A stretch of DNA of 64,000 bases from positions 54,162,831-54,226,830 of the forward strand of contig OU862916.1 in assembly GCA_917880885.1 (NCBI GenBank). Reading direction: 5' to 3'. The DNA is from Limnephilus marmoratus (lineage: Eukaryota; Arthropoda; Insecta; Trichoptera; Limnephilidae). Position 1 is the first letter of the stretch; the number at the start of each line of letters is the position of its first letter. Position numbers and translations under genes: made by a program. The notes beneath the pieces were generated by a model. It was not told the DNA's origin. It ran no database searches and was given only the letters and a program-made list of their open reading frames with translations. Below, in pieces: positions 11,251-22,048 of this stretch.

Positions 11251-12834
11251 TTCGGATCTCGACTAAAAACTACCCACGTTATCTTCATATTCTTTACGCA
11301 TATTTTTATTAGGTGCATTATGATTGCTTTGGTCGATTGCACTAAGGTTCTACCCGAACAAAAAGCAAAATCAGCAGTGTCTTGGATAAATATATCCGTT
11401 TTTATTTTAATGTGCGACATCTATTGACTTTTCTACAAGCCAACGATCAATGTTTTATTTATTTTTATTTTTGGAAGTATTTTTTATTTATGCAGGGTTA
11501 AGGATTAGATTAGATTTCGACCTATCTTTTTCTAATTTTTCTGTTTCAAATTTTCGTCGAGAGTTGCTAATATTCTTTTCAATGATTAAAAATAATAACT
11601 GAAAACGAATCACTTTGTAAAACACCACGTATTTATTCAATTTAAATTTTATTCCGCGAAGAAACCATTGGTTTTGAAACATGTTGATAAAATAAATGAT
11701 GTTTTAGAAAGTTTTGTTTTCTTTTAATACAAAAATATTAGTAATAATAGTAATAAAAACGTTTATTATTCGAGGAAAATTCAATCGGAAAGGCATTCAT
11801 GACTTCCCTCTCTAATAAAGAAGTGTACTGCAAATAATGCAAATGTCAACATGAAGTTTGCGGAAAATTGCCACATTGCGTACAAACACCGACACGTTTA
11901 CGTTCATAGTATACTAGAGTTTTTTATATGAGTTGTACGTATCGTAATTCTACGTAGACGCCTCCCGCCTGCTTGGCGAGATTGGTTTGGCGCCTTTTTG
12001 CCAGATAAGGTTTCCCGCCTTTTCCAACCGCCACGTGCACCTATTCTTATCAGCCGACTTATCACCGAGTTATGCCACCTTTTTAAATACTTAAGCCTGA
12101 TAAAAATAAGACTGATTTGACAGATAGACGTTATAATTTTCATTACTTGCCTACTAGGAAGTTTCTTTCAGACCTTCAACAAGTAGTGAATTTATTTATT
12201 TACGCGTTAGTTTTATTTATTAATTGTTCAGTGTTTAAGACATCAAATACTGTAGGAATAAATGTTGACAATTCAAACCTCTTCATTATTATTATTGTCT
12301 TATACCCCTTTTCCAGTTACTATTACGATTTTGATTGCAACAATTTCTTGGACACAAAATTATTTTTAGCACAGTTCACTAGATCTTAATTTTCTTACCG
12401 ACCATTCTCACTGTTTGTATGAGCAAAACATTAACTCCTCTTTCGCTATAATAATATGTAAAATCCATTTGATAAAATGGGCGCGTTTGATAAAGATAGA
12501 CATTGACAAGAATGTGTGTGTATGAATGACATAGATGAAGGACCGGACGGCTCTTTCATATTGCTACGAATACTACATTCTGCATCATCATTCAGATGCC
12601 AAGATATGCTTACTCGCTTACACTAAGACGAATACGAAATTATCTATGAGACGACCAAATGTCATAGGTTTCATTCTATTGTTTGCTTTCTCACTTTCTC
12701 TAATGGCGCTAAAAATCTTCGGAAACAATCGAAATAATTGTACTAATGAAATGTTATTCCTTGGCTTTTAAGTTTAGTATTTGCTGACGTATAAAAGGGC
12801 ATTTTTGGAGCTTTTTTTAAGCAATTTACTTACT
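11251..12834. other. AT-rich spacer, nothing recognised
   Basis: A more GC-balanced patch lies around 11950-12060, but no motif, tRNA or gene could be assigned. Short frames here lack any family signature. Confidence 0.45.
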
Positions 12835-13706
12835 AATAGGCCACTTGCATGGATTTCATAACGACTTGGAAAAAATCATGTGGATAGATCTTTTTACTAA
12901 GATTACTAAAAAGTTAGTAAAATTGTTTAGAAATGTACAGTTTTTTTTCATTATTTTTAAATAAATAAATCCATTAATTGGGCTCGTGACGTCACTACAT
13001 GAAAATGTCCCGTCTCCGAAAATGTTCCTATTAATTTTGTAAAATTCCACACTGATTTATTTTTTTTATGTGGAATCACTTTGATTTCCGGCGAATTTTT
13101 TAATTCGTTCACTAGATTTATTGTTTGTCCTCTGCGAACTTATCATTTGGTTTCACTTTTTGACAGATGTTCTGAAGAGAACCCCGTACATTTAATGGGT
13201 ACGGGGTTCTCTTCAGAACGTGAAGATGATGTCGGTTCGTGTTTTAGAGGTATAATGATTATGGTGCTGATTTTAACAAAATAAAATTTTATAATATTCT
13301 TATTATTATTATAATTTACAAGTACAAGTATATTACATTGAATTTAGTTATATAGACGCCGTAGATTTTAATGATTTATGATCAATAAGATGGATCAAGG
13401 AAAAAAAATATTTATGAGATGTAATATTTTTGGTATTCCTCGTTATTCTCCTGTGCCATTCGTGTGGAAAACGTTCCTTTTTTTAAAGTGATTTTCGGCT
13501 ATGTAATTATCGTTTTTTCACACCTATAAAATTATGTCCCGTCTTTCCGGTTTATAAAAAAATGGTCTGATTTTTCGGAATGAAATTTTCAAAAAATCCC
13601 CATGGTTTCAAAAATACGATTAAAAAAAAAAAAAAATACAAAATGTCTTAGAATATTTGCCTAAACCGGAAATTTTTTTTAAAAAATGTAATGCTAGTGG
13701 CCTATT
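12835..13706. mobile_element. TIR element, copy 1 (short, non-coding)
   Basis: It starts AATAGGCCACTTGCAT and ends ATGCTAGTGGCCTATT, inverted repeats with one mismatch. Nearly all of it is repeated at 60033-60455 plus 62361-62761. Landmarks shared by both copies include GGCTCGTGACGTCACTACATG, ATCATTTGGTTT and GATGGATCAAGG. No transposase frame is present, and no target duplication could be fixed, so the superfamily is unassigned. Confidence 0.75.
13169..13219. repeat. Perfect 21-bp hairpin inside TIR element
   Basis: The arm at 13169-13189 (GTTCTGAAGAGAACC...) is exactly complementary to 13199-13219, with a nine-base loop. In the other copy at 60.4 kb only the left arm survives (with a base change), so the hairpin was either lost there or created here. 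Confidence 0.9.
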
Positions 13707-14750
13707 GGACTTACATTACATAATAACTTACGCGTGGCAGTTCAATACTAAAACTACGAAATCGAAGACAAATACAATTGCCTTGCTTTTGGCTTACCAC
13801 TTTTGAGATTTCTACCACGCGTCTATATATTTCTATTTTTGATACTGACAATTCGTGGTGGAATTCCATCATAATAATATAATAAAACAAATATAAAACA
13901 TATTTTATTATTATAAGTTTTATATCTATTTTTTTATTGTATTATTACCGTCTATATGTTATATATTACATCATTGGAAATACTCGTAGTCTCCCATTTA
14001 TTTAAATATTAATTTTTATTACTAGTTTCGAATGTTACACTTGAAAATGATAATCTGAATTTTCCCAATCAAACTAACGCCCACGAATTATAATTTTTAT
14101 TGTGACTCACTCAATTATTAGAATAATGATTTGGCTAGCAACAGAGATATTCGTTCTTTAGTAAGTTTTTATCTGAACATGTTTTATTTCCCATGATTTA
14201 AATCTGTTATCTTTATTGCGGCTAGCCTTGGAATTTAACCGTTTGCCGTTTTTTTTCTCACACATACCTTTATTTCGTTATAAAATTCTTGTAATATTGA
14301 AATATTTATTTACTGACATGTAAATCATCGAAACTACCAATTTCGGTTGTATGTGCGTCTTGCGTAACTCTGGTTCAATGAACTCAAATTAGCTTTGAAT
14401 GTAAGTGCATTTTGGATGACTGTCGTCCGAATGTAATGGACAATGGTACTATGCCATTCTACTCCGAATATTGGTGTATTATGTTATTGGGCTGAAGGGA
14501 GTGAAAAACGAAGTTTGTGAAGTACCCGGCTATTTATCTGGTTAACAAACACGGCCAAATTCATTTCATGCAACACTTCGCTTGTGCATAGAGTAATTAC
14601 TTACTGAAATTTAAATTCGTTTATTTACATAACTATCAGTTGTTAAGAAATAAGTATACATGGTGTCTTGAAACTCGTAGTTCAATCAATATGATGATTC
14701 TACATCGCATTTGGAGTTGACATTTGACACATGAGAAGGGAGCAAACATA
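13707..14750. other. AT-rich spacer, nothing recognised
   Basis: No gene, tRNA or dispersed repeat was recognised. Base composition is uniformly AT-rich. Confidence 0.45.
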
Positions 14751-14754
14751 TTTT

Positions 14755-14850
14755 ACGAATTCAATTTTTCGAAATCAATTGTTCGAATTTCAGTTTTTCG
14801 AAAGACTAATTTTTCGAACAGCAATTGGCCGAAAGACATGTTTTTCGGAT
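14755..14850. repeat. TTCGAA-motif cluster 1
   Basis: TTTTTCGAA, TTGTTCGAAT, TTTTTCGAAAG and TTTTTCGAAC recur at irregular 15-25 bp spacing. A matching cluster with CGAAAAATTG-type units lies at 15900-16012, mostly in the opposite reading sense. It is a degenerate interspersed minisatellite. Confidence 0.6.
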
Positions 14851-15054
14851 TTGTTAATAAACTTTTAAAATATATATTTCACTTGCTTATTTATTTATAT
14901 ATGCATATATATTACAATACATTACAAATGATACTTTGTCTGTCCAACTGGGAAGAATACCCGTTTCAGGGCAGCCAAATTATATATTTAGTTCATAATT
15001 TGACTGGCTGGCAGACCTAGATGTCCCCCTCTGACCCCCCACCATACGAAAGAA

Positions 15055-15330
15055 GAAGTTCATAATTTTCTTAACAAAGGAATGGTTTCGTTCAAGATAT
15101 CACAGGAATCTGCTTCTGTCAAGACAACTTTTGGGAACATTAAAAAATGTATTCTGAACGAAGGATGGTTTCTTTATGTCTTTGAAAGAATCGCAAAGAT
15201 GTGATTTTTTTTCAAGGTCATTTTGGAGAACATTAATAATTGCATTCAGAGTGAGTTAGTGGTTTCTTTAGTGAGATCACAAGTATTCTCTCCAGGCCAT
15301 TTTAGAGAACATTTTCAATTTATAATTAGA
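15055..15330. repeat. Degenerate tandem repeat, about 80-93 bp period
   Basis: GGGAACATTAAAAAATG (15133), GGAGAACATTAATAATTG (15225) and AGAGAACATTTTCAAT (15304) mark successive units. Each is followed by a GGTTTCTTTA-type block (AATGGTTTCG, GATGGTTTCT, GTGGTTTCTT). Roughly 2.7 units are present and are clearly diverged. Confidence 0.65.
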
Positions 15331-15477
15331 ATTTACACATTTATAAACCAATATATGACATATTATGAATTCCAATGTATTTATGACTAAGGAGATACTG
15401 TTAAGTTAGGTTAGTTGATATTGTCCACCCTTTATTAAGGGCCCGCTACCCGAATTACTACCTATTTGTTACACATT

Positions 15478-15845
15478 TCCCTTAAACATGTTAAGTTTTA
15501 AAGCTCTTAAAAAATGTATGTTATTCTTGAAGATAATATCTAGACATTCCCCGCGCCGAAACGCAAATTGTATAAAATTCCCTCGATAGAAAAAAATAGT
15601 AAAGTATGCTCCAAAAATTATTATAAACACGTTTGTTTCAGTTATTTTACAAGTTATATGGATGAAAAGATTCACAGTGTTTCTTTAAATGCTGTTTAAG
15701 GCAATGCCCGCGAGACTTTTGCTCTTTTAAATGAGTCGTGTTTTATTAAACATTTTCACAATTTTCGCATCGATTTTGTCGGTTTAAAAACTAGCGCTCT
15801 CCTCTAACATTATTAATTTTATATCTCTCCATCTTCTTCTTTTTG
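15478..15845 (+). repeat. Dispersed repeat, left member of inverted pair
   Basis: The segment is the reverse complement of 19850-20215 at roughly 80% identity by eye. Shared landmarks are AGCTCTTAAAAAA, CGCCGAAACGCAAATT, TCCCTCGATAGA, CAGTTATTTTACAAG, GAGTCGTGTTTTATTAAAC and a final CTTCTTCTTTTTG. A 68-codon frame on the minus strand here is not conserved in the partner, so it is not treated as a gene. The identity of the repeat family is unknown. Confidence 0.7.
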
Positions 15846-15899
15846 CGTCCGGTTGCGGAGCCTTAAATACTCTTGTACGTACTGTGCATACTTATATCA

Positions 15900-16012
15900 A
15901 TTCGAAACACTAGTGTTTCGGTCAATTGATGTACGAAAAATATGTTTTCGAAAAATTGAAGTTCGAAAAATCGCATTTCGATCAATTGAATTCGAAAAAT
16001 TGCAATTAGGAC
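15900..16012. repeat. TTCGAA-motif cluster 2
   Basis: Repeated CGAAAAAT units (TACGAAAAATATG, TTCGAAAAATTGAAG, TTCGAAAAATCGC, TTCGAAAAATTGC) occur with TCAATTGA-type linkers. It mirrors the cluster at 14755-14850; the two flank the region holding the 80-93 bp tandem repeat and the left member of the inverted pair. Confidence 0.6.
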
Positions 16013-16021
16013 AATTTACCT

Positions 16022-16243
16022 AGACCCGATGAGAACGGGTTGTTTCTACGACTCGTTCTTGAGTTCAACAACTCGGCTGTGGAACGATTTGCCGGCCGCT
16101 ATGTTACCTCCCTCCTACAACATGCGTCTCTTTGAGAGTTTACTTTCCTTCCTCTCCTCAAAATGACCCTCCACACAGCATGTTCAAAGATGACCTAGGC
16201 GTAGAGGAAAATTATTTTCCTATGTGGAGTTAATGTAAAAAAA
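16022..16243 (+). mobile_element. CR1-like LINE 3' fragment
   Basis: Matches the C-terminal codons and 3' end of the CR1-like LINE at 58561-58785: GATGAGAACGGGT, CGACTCGTTCTTG, GGCTGTGGAACGATTTGCCGG and finally GTGGAGTTAATGTAAAAAAA. It is 5'-truncated, with several changes that break the frame, and has a short deletion in the 3' end. Confidence 0.85.
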
Positions 16244-17200
16244 GTCCATTTTGTGGTATGACTTTTTTGATTTGAGCTTTCATTTTCGAGTAAATCCAGC
16301 CCGTTATGAATTTTTTGGAAAAAAATCGTAGCTTTTATTGAAATAAAAATCGGTTATTGTCAGCTGTTTAATGATTTTTTTTAATTAGGCAACGCACCCT
16401 AAAAATAGTGCTTTTAAAACGTGAGGTTTTTTTTAAGTTGCCATAAAATCTTTAAAAATATTAAATATTAAAAATATTTTGACCGAGAATATGTGTTTTT
16501 TTTGTTCACTACGTTAATTAAATGGATTCACCAGTTTCACGTTTGTAGTAAGAGTTTCCGGATTCCATGTAATAATGCTTAATTGACATTGTTTAAGAAT
16601 GTGGTTATGTGCTAATGTCACGTCTAACTTGTTTTTTTTACAGTTCCTTGTAATATGAGATTCCTTAGTGTAATTAATTGAATTGCAAAACGCATTAATT
16701 TAAACGCATTCATTACAATATTAGAGTTAGGTATGTTTGTACGCCTCTAATTGAGTAGAGTAATTACAACCCGTATGACCTTATATAATACGATACCCTA
16801 CATATTATTGATTGCCTTCGATATCTCTTTCTCGGAGAGGTTAAGTAACCGAACTGAACGGGATCTCCTTATATTCGTAATATCGTAATATGTTATCATT
16901 ATGATATACATGCACTTGGCGTATTTGTGTACAATGGCATGATGTTATGATTTTACTGTATTTTGTAGAAAGTAAGTATGCGAAATTATAAGGTGCCTAA
17001 AAACTTGTCGCACGAAGCGAACTTCTTTGATGCATTTATCAAATGATTTTTTTATTGGTTTTTTTTTTTTTTTTTTTTTTTTTTTATTTATTTTATACAT
17101 TTTACAAATATAAGACAAAAAGTCCCGATAAACTACTTTTTAGCAGTTTGTCTAACGGGTTCTTTACAATAAAGATCTTATTATAGAGATTTAAATAGTT
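16244..17200. other. AT-rich spacer with long poly-T
   Basis: An almost pure T run lies around 17056-17085, followed by a segment with GACAAAAAGTCCCGATAAAC. This could be the 3' end of a minus-strand retroelement, but no coding remnant supports it. Confidence 0.35.
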
Positions 17201-17326
17201 ACATTTTTACAGTTAAAGATATAAAATAAAATTAATTTTTTTTACAGAAATATACTTAAGTAGATACATTTTTACAATTATAGATATAAGATAAAATTAA
17301 ATTTTTTACAGAAATATACTTAGATA
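17201..17326. repeat. Tandem duplication, 65-bp period
   Basis: Two adjacent copies begin with ACATTTTTACA (17201 and 17266) and both contain a TAAAATTAA block and ACAGAAATATACTTA. They differ by a few bases and small indels. Confidence 0.75.
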
Positions 17327-17944
17327 AAAAAAAAAAAAATATATGAAAACATGAATAACAATTTTAAAGTCTTTAGAATAAGTAATATGTTATTGTAAGC
17401 TAATACAAATGAATTCTTTCCATAAGCCAAGTCTTCAGTAAGTTCATTAATTGTTTGTTTTGGGTACAGTTTTTAATTGTGAATGTCAAATCTATAAATT
17501 TCCAGTAAACCGGATGTTATTTGAGATAAAATGTGAGGATGCAAGTACGTTACCCCCTCACTAGACGATGTTTGTTGAGGCGGGTAATGATACAAATAAT
17601 TTAAAATATTATATTTGTTTTGTTACTGCTCGTCATAAAACGTGGATAAAACTTTTTGCATTAATCGTGCATCCTTTTTGCAACTTATCCATATGTTTTA
17701 ATTACCTATTATATCATCGTACTAACTTTGGCTGTCTGTGCTGTACGTTAATCTCGTGTGAAATGTGGTTCAATGAAATGAATTTAAGTGTCATTATCAA
17801 AATTGTAAAGAGTTTAGAGCGATTAAATGACCTATAATATGATATTTTTAACAGATTTTCAAAATTGGAATTGATCTGTCAAAATTTCAGAATATTCCTT
17901 GATTTTTCACAGTTCTGTACTAGTTGGTATATTATGCATCATGT

Positions 17945-18060
17945 TATGTTGCGTCGGATCAGGACGCCGTGGGTTCAATTGTTTTGAAAGCTAAGTTCTT
18001 TATCACGACAAAAGCAACATTTCTGCCTAGTATTATGGTAGTTTTAATTTTTTTTTTTAA
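17945..18060 (+). mobile_element. SINE fragment
   Basis: A B-box-like GGGTTCAATTG is followed by TATCACGACAAAAGCAACATTTCTGCCTAGTATTATGGTAG (in part), which resembles the tail of the SINE at 29901 (CATGACACAAGCAACATTTTCC...GTGGTAGTATTAGG). The A box is not recognisable, so this is a truncated or decayed copy. Confidence 0.5.
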
Positions 18061-18106
18061 ATAATGTGGGGTTATTCGTAAAGGTCTTTCTTTAAAAATA
18101 CATTTG

Positions 18107-18442
18107 CAGGGTGTTAAAGGAGGTATTTGACTTACTTTAACCAGTGATTTCTGACAATATTTGGAGTAAAAATGTAAATGAATTTATGGTCTCCGGTGAC
18201 TTTTTGGAAGACTTTTTTTTTCAAATTTTTTTTCTTCAAATCCAACAAAAAAAAAATTCTTCTGCATGTCATCACTGATCACTCAGCCGAGTATCCGACC
18301 AACCCCTAACACCGCCTCCAACTGTCCAACACCTACCATTTTTTTATGTTTTTAGGAGACCAAAATTTTATAATATTTTTTATTCCAAATAATGTCCGGA
18401 ATCACTGGTTAAAGTAAGTCAAGTACGTCCCTTAACACCCTG
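18107..18442. mobile_element. Foldback MITE, CAGGGTGT family
   Basis: The left end CAGGGTGTTAAAGGAGG...CTTTAACCAGTGATTTCTGAC is mirrored by the right end ...GGAATCACTGGTTAAAGTAAGTC...TTAACACCCTG. Arms are over 90 bp and include GGTCTCCGGTGAC. It is closely related to the MITEs at 27185 and 43926. A TA follows the right end (18443-18444), while the left flank is TTG. Confidence 0.85.
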
Positions 18443-19094
18443 TATATAATATTTTACCAGGGTAGTGAAAAATTGAGCTCACTACGAACACACGGACAAC
18501 CCCTTCAACAAATTTCCTTCAGTGTGTTAAACGCTCTACCTACGTATGTACCTTATTAACGAACATAAATTTGTTGTATATAAATTAAGATAAAATGCGA
18601 CACAGACTTTAAATTGAAAGTAAAAGAGTCCACACACGGTCGGATGTGAATAAAGATGACTTTAAACATAAAATGACGGGTAGAAAATTAAATAAAAATA
18701 TTTCAAATGGGACGACAGAGCACTCAATAGAAAAAAAAATCATTGATCTGAAATATTTTGACGTGGAAACTAAATTCTGTGAACCGTATGCAGTGTGCAT
18801 TTATCTCACCTCTGGCACGCGCTTTTTGTGACACGGAAATGTAAACTTGAACCCGCTTCAGCTAAAATATTTGTCAGCGTATCTACCCATTCGATTCAAA
18901 ACAGATAATTGTTACTAATTATTAATAATTTGCTATCGTGTACTCGACGCTCGTTGCTTGGGGCTATGGATGATTTGGAGTAAAGTTTTGATGCTTTGAT
19001 TTCTAGTAAACTGGGTGTAATAAGGTGGATTTTTTTTATATTTCTTTGATATAAACATAAGTTTAATTTTTAAATAAAAAAAACTTTTTTATAA
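18443..19094. other. Spacer, nothing recognised
   Basis: AT-rich sequence without a supported gene; overlapping short frames on both strands around 18609-18831 show no motif. Confidence 0.4.
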
Positions 19095-19579
19095 CGCTTT
19101 GCGAAAAATCCAAATAAACTGAAAACCCATGAATGCATCCGAAAACTAAAAACTGTTTTAGAAAGGTGATAAAATATCCTTTCATATTTTCTAATTCGAA
19201 GTATACCTTTTTAAATATACTTATATTTTTTTAAAGACGGCTGTCCTTACGCTTTTCCTAACTAAAATTAAAGTAAAGAATGAAAATATAAACACACACT
19301 TATTACTTACACCTGTCACCTCGCGTTTTTGTCATTTCATGTAAAAATAATTAATAAAAAATTCATAATTTTTTTCAAATTGTGTTCGTTAACTTTGGTT
19401 TCATAAAGATGTACGTTTGAATAATTATTTTGTGGTAAACGTTTTAATACAAAGCGTGTTGTTTTCTCTTTCTGACACCGTTTAGATCATATTTCTCACG
19501 ATGATAGTAAGAGAGACTTATCAGTTTCTATGAGACCTATGTGAGTTGTTCCAATAAGTGAACAAATTAGCCTGAGGGG
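19095..19579. mobile_element. piggyBac-like non-autonomous element, left-truncated
   Basis: It is homologous to the two outer pieces of the nested element at 26169-29126. Shared landmarks are GCATCCGAAAACTAAAAA, TTTCATGTAAAAATAATTA, TTTCATAAAGATGTAC, TTGTTTTCTCTTTCT and a terminal AGCCTGAGGGG followed by TTAA (19580-19583). The left TIR is missing. It shows the uninterrupted state of the site that a LINE invaded in the other copy. Confidence 0.75.
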
Positions 19580-19636
19580 TTAAAGAGGCCCGGATTATAT
19601 GGGGAGAAAAAATTACAGCAGCTCGTTCTACATGCG

Positions 19637-19683
19637 AGCCGACGTACACATGAACGAGTCGAAATAACGACCCGTTCTCATGA
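19637..19683 (-). mobile_element. CR1-like LINE fragment
   Basis: The minus strand reads CATGAGAACGGGTCGTTATTT...GACTCGTT, matching codons near 58561-58610 of the CR1-like LINE. Only about 50 bp is recognisable. The segment from 19700 to 19849 is not recognised. Confidence 0.55.
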
Positions 19684-19849
19684 AGACATCATTAACTACT
19701 GTGAATGGGTGTTCCGCTCGTGCGGTGCATAAGGGATTAATGCTTCGAGGAGACTCCATCGAAATACCTGTTGAACATATTCAGCATGCCATACATGTGC
19801 CTTAGAGATGGCAATCGGTATGTTAAGGCGCCGTATCCCCGCTCAAAAA

Positions 19850-20215
19850 GAAGAAGAAGGAGAGATATGTAATTACGAATGTTGGAGAGAGAGCGTTGAT
19901 ATTTAAAACGCTAAAATTGAAGCGAAAATTGTGAAATTGTTTAATAAAACACGACTCGTTTAAAATAGATCAAAAATCTCTTGGGGGCTGTTTAAAACAG
20001 CATTTAAAGAAATGCTGTTAATTTTTCATTCATATAACTTGTAAAATAACTGAAACAGACGTAAAAATAATAATTTTCGGAGCATACTTTGCGATTTTAT
20101 TCTATCGAGGGAATTTAATATAATTTGCGTTTCGGCGTGGGGAATGTATAGATATTATCTTAAAAAATAACATATATGTTTTTTAAGAGCTTTAAAACTT
20201 CAAATGTTTAAGGGG
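19850..20215 (-). repeat. Dispersed repeat, right member of inverted pair
   Basis: This is the inverted partner of 15478-15845, separated from it by about 4 kb. Neither member keeps a shared reading frame. The pair could form a long imperfect hairpin if transcribed together. Confidence 0.7.
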
Positions 20216-22040
20216 ATATGGAAGAAATCAGTAGAAATTCGTGAATCCAGCTCAGAGGTAGCTGCCAAATTCAATTATTGAAATATCTACATAAGATATA
20301 CGTTATATGCGTCTCTGTCCCCTACTGTCTACTTCGGTGGCCTTAGTCCACTGCAGGCCCAGCCTCTATTTTTTCCTCTAATTTTTAGGAGGAGCCTACT
20401 GAAACAAAATTCTTCCCTCTGGTTTAGCCACCAGTAATTTTATGTAAAAGTGTTAGTATTTTTACGATGCCGATTTTTTGGTCTTTTTGTTGGTTAAAAG
20501 ATTGGCTTACATCAGTTGTTGTCAGGCAGGGGTCGAATAATAAAAAAATATCCATTATGACTGATGAAGCGTTAAAATATCCACCTAAGTATATTCAATT
20601 AAAACACAAAGTGCCATGTTTTTTTAAAGTCTTAGGGCCAATTGTTTCACAGAAATTCAAATGTATCATTGTCATCAAAAAAGGTCCTCGTTATACAGAG
20701 ATTCGCGGTGCCTTTCAGCTTTCTATCAACTTGTAATAAGCTGATAAGCTTAAGAGGGAATAACCAGAGAAAACCGGAAATATGTCATTTTGAAATCAAA
20801 TTTTAGACGTATTGACTCTTTTCCACAAAAAATACGAATTAATTTGTTGTTTTTTTATCTAGTAAAGGCATGTTTTAAATTTTGAGAAAAAATGTTTATT
20901 TTTAGTATAATTAGGTTAAACCATAGGTCGTTGGCAGATTTGTTAAATTTTCAAACGAAAAATCTTATTTTACAAGACATGTTTCATACCATGTAATCAT
21001 AAATTATTGTAAATCAATACTTTATCTAGTAAACGCATGTTTCAAAATTTTAATTTTAGTTTAAATAAAATCATTAAAAAATATATCCGAGCACGTATTT
21101 ATGACGAAAATTTCTCTATTTTGTCTATCTATTTACGGTCTTACAAATTAATGTATTTCAAAATTTTTTTACACATTTATTTTGCGTTGACATTATTGAA
21201 AAATTATAAATATTTATGATCAAAAACTAATTTCAGAAAGTACATCACGCCTTTCAACATTTTTGGATGTAGGTATAAATTAAAGCAAAATTTGAATGAA
21301 ATAAAATCGATATTAAGTTATAATTTTAAAAAGCTGGTGCGCAGGATAATTAACCTTTTTCGTTCGAGTCGCCCTGTACGATCGTAAGAACATCTTTCGA
21401 CGAAATTTGAAATCTCGGCCGCTAGCTGGTTAAAGGCCCTTAACGGCATGATAGTTGTCCTCTTTTGCTGATTACATTTTTTTCAAAAGCTAGAATCGGA
21501 CTTTAACGGGGACCTTTCAACTTTCAAAAAAATTAAATGTCCCTGGATGGCCATTTGATGACAAAGTTACATTTGAATTTCTGTGCAATAGTTCATCCTT
21601 AGATATCAATTTTGTAGGGAGACGTCCAAAAAAAATGTACATGTGAGACCTATTTTTTTAAATTAATTACCCGGTGATACAATTTATTTCCCACGTCATG
21701 TCTTTGCGTACAAAGCCATGGAGAAAGTTAATTCTGTCGTGATATGTTATGCTAATTACCATAACGACTGGTTAATTGAAAATATATTAAAAAATATATA
21801 TATAGATACCTGCATTGTGCATGTTGACGAATGCATTCAGTAACCTAGTTAATTTTTTGCTTTGCATTAAAAGGTTAACCTCTTTTTTTGTGCAAAATTA
21901 ATGTGCATATGCCACTCAAAGTATAAAAAGAATTGTACCAGTTTTAATATATGGGTAAAAGTATTTAAAGTAGACAACTTGCTGATTTATTTTCGAACTA
22001 GTTAGTGTACCTACCAATACTGTATGTATGGTGTGTATAC
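20216..22040. other. AT-rich spacer with a short direct repeat
   Basis: TTATCTAGTAAAGGCATGTTTTAAA at about 20857 recurs as TTATCTAGTAAACGCATGTTTCAAA at about 21021, a diverged direct repeat with a period near 164 bp. Two frames of 89 and 60 codons in this stretch have no recognisable motif and are not called. Confidence 0.4.
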
Positions 22041-22048
22041 TGTATAGT

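Noticed and set aside
17056..17085. Poly-T run as a LINE tail on the minus strand
   Set aside because: No coding or 3'-end sequence of any LINE in the window follows it, so the assignment would be a guess.
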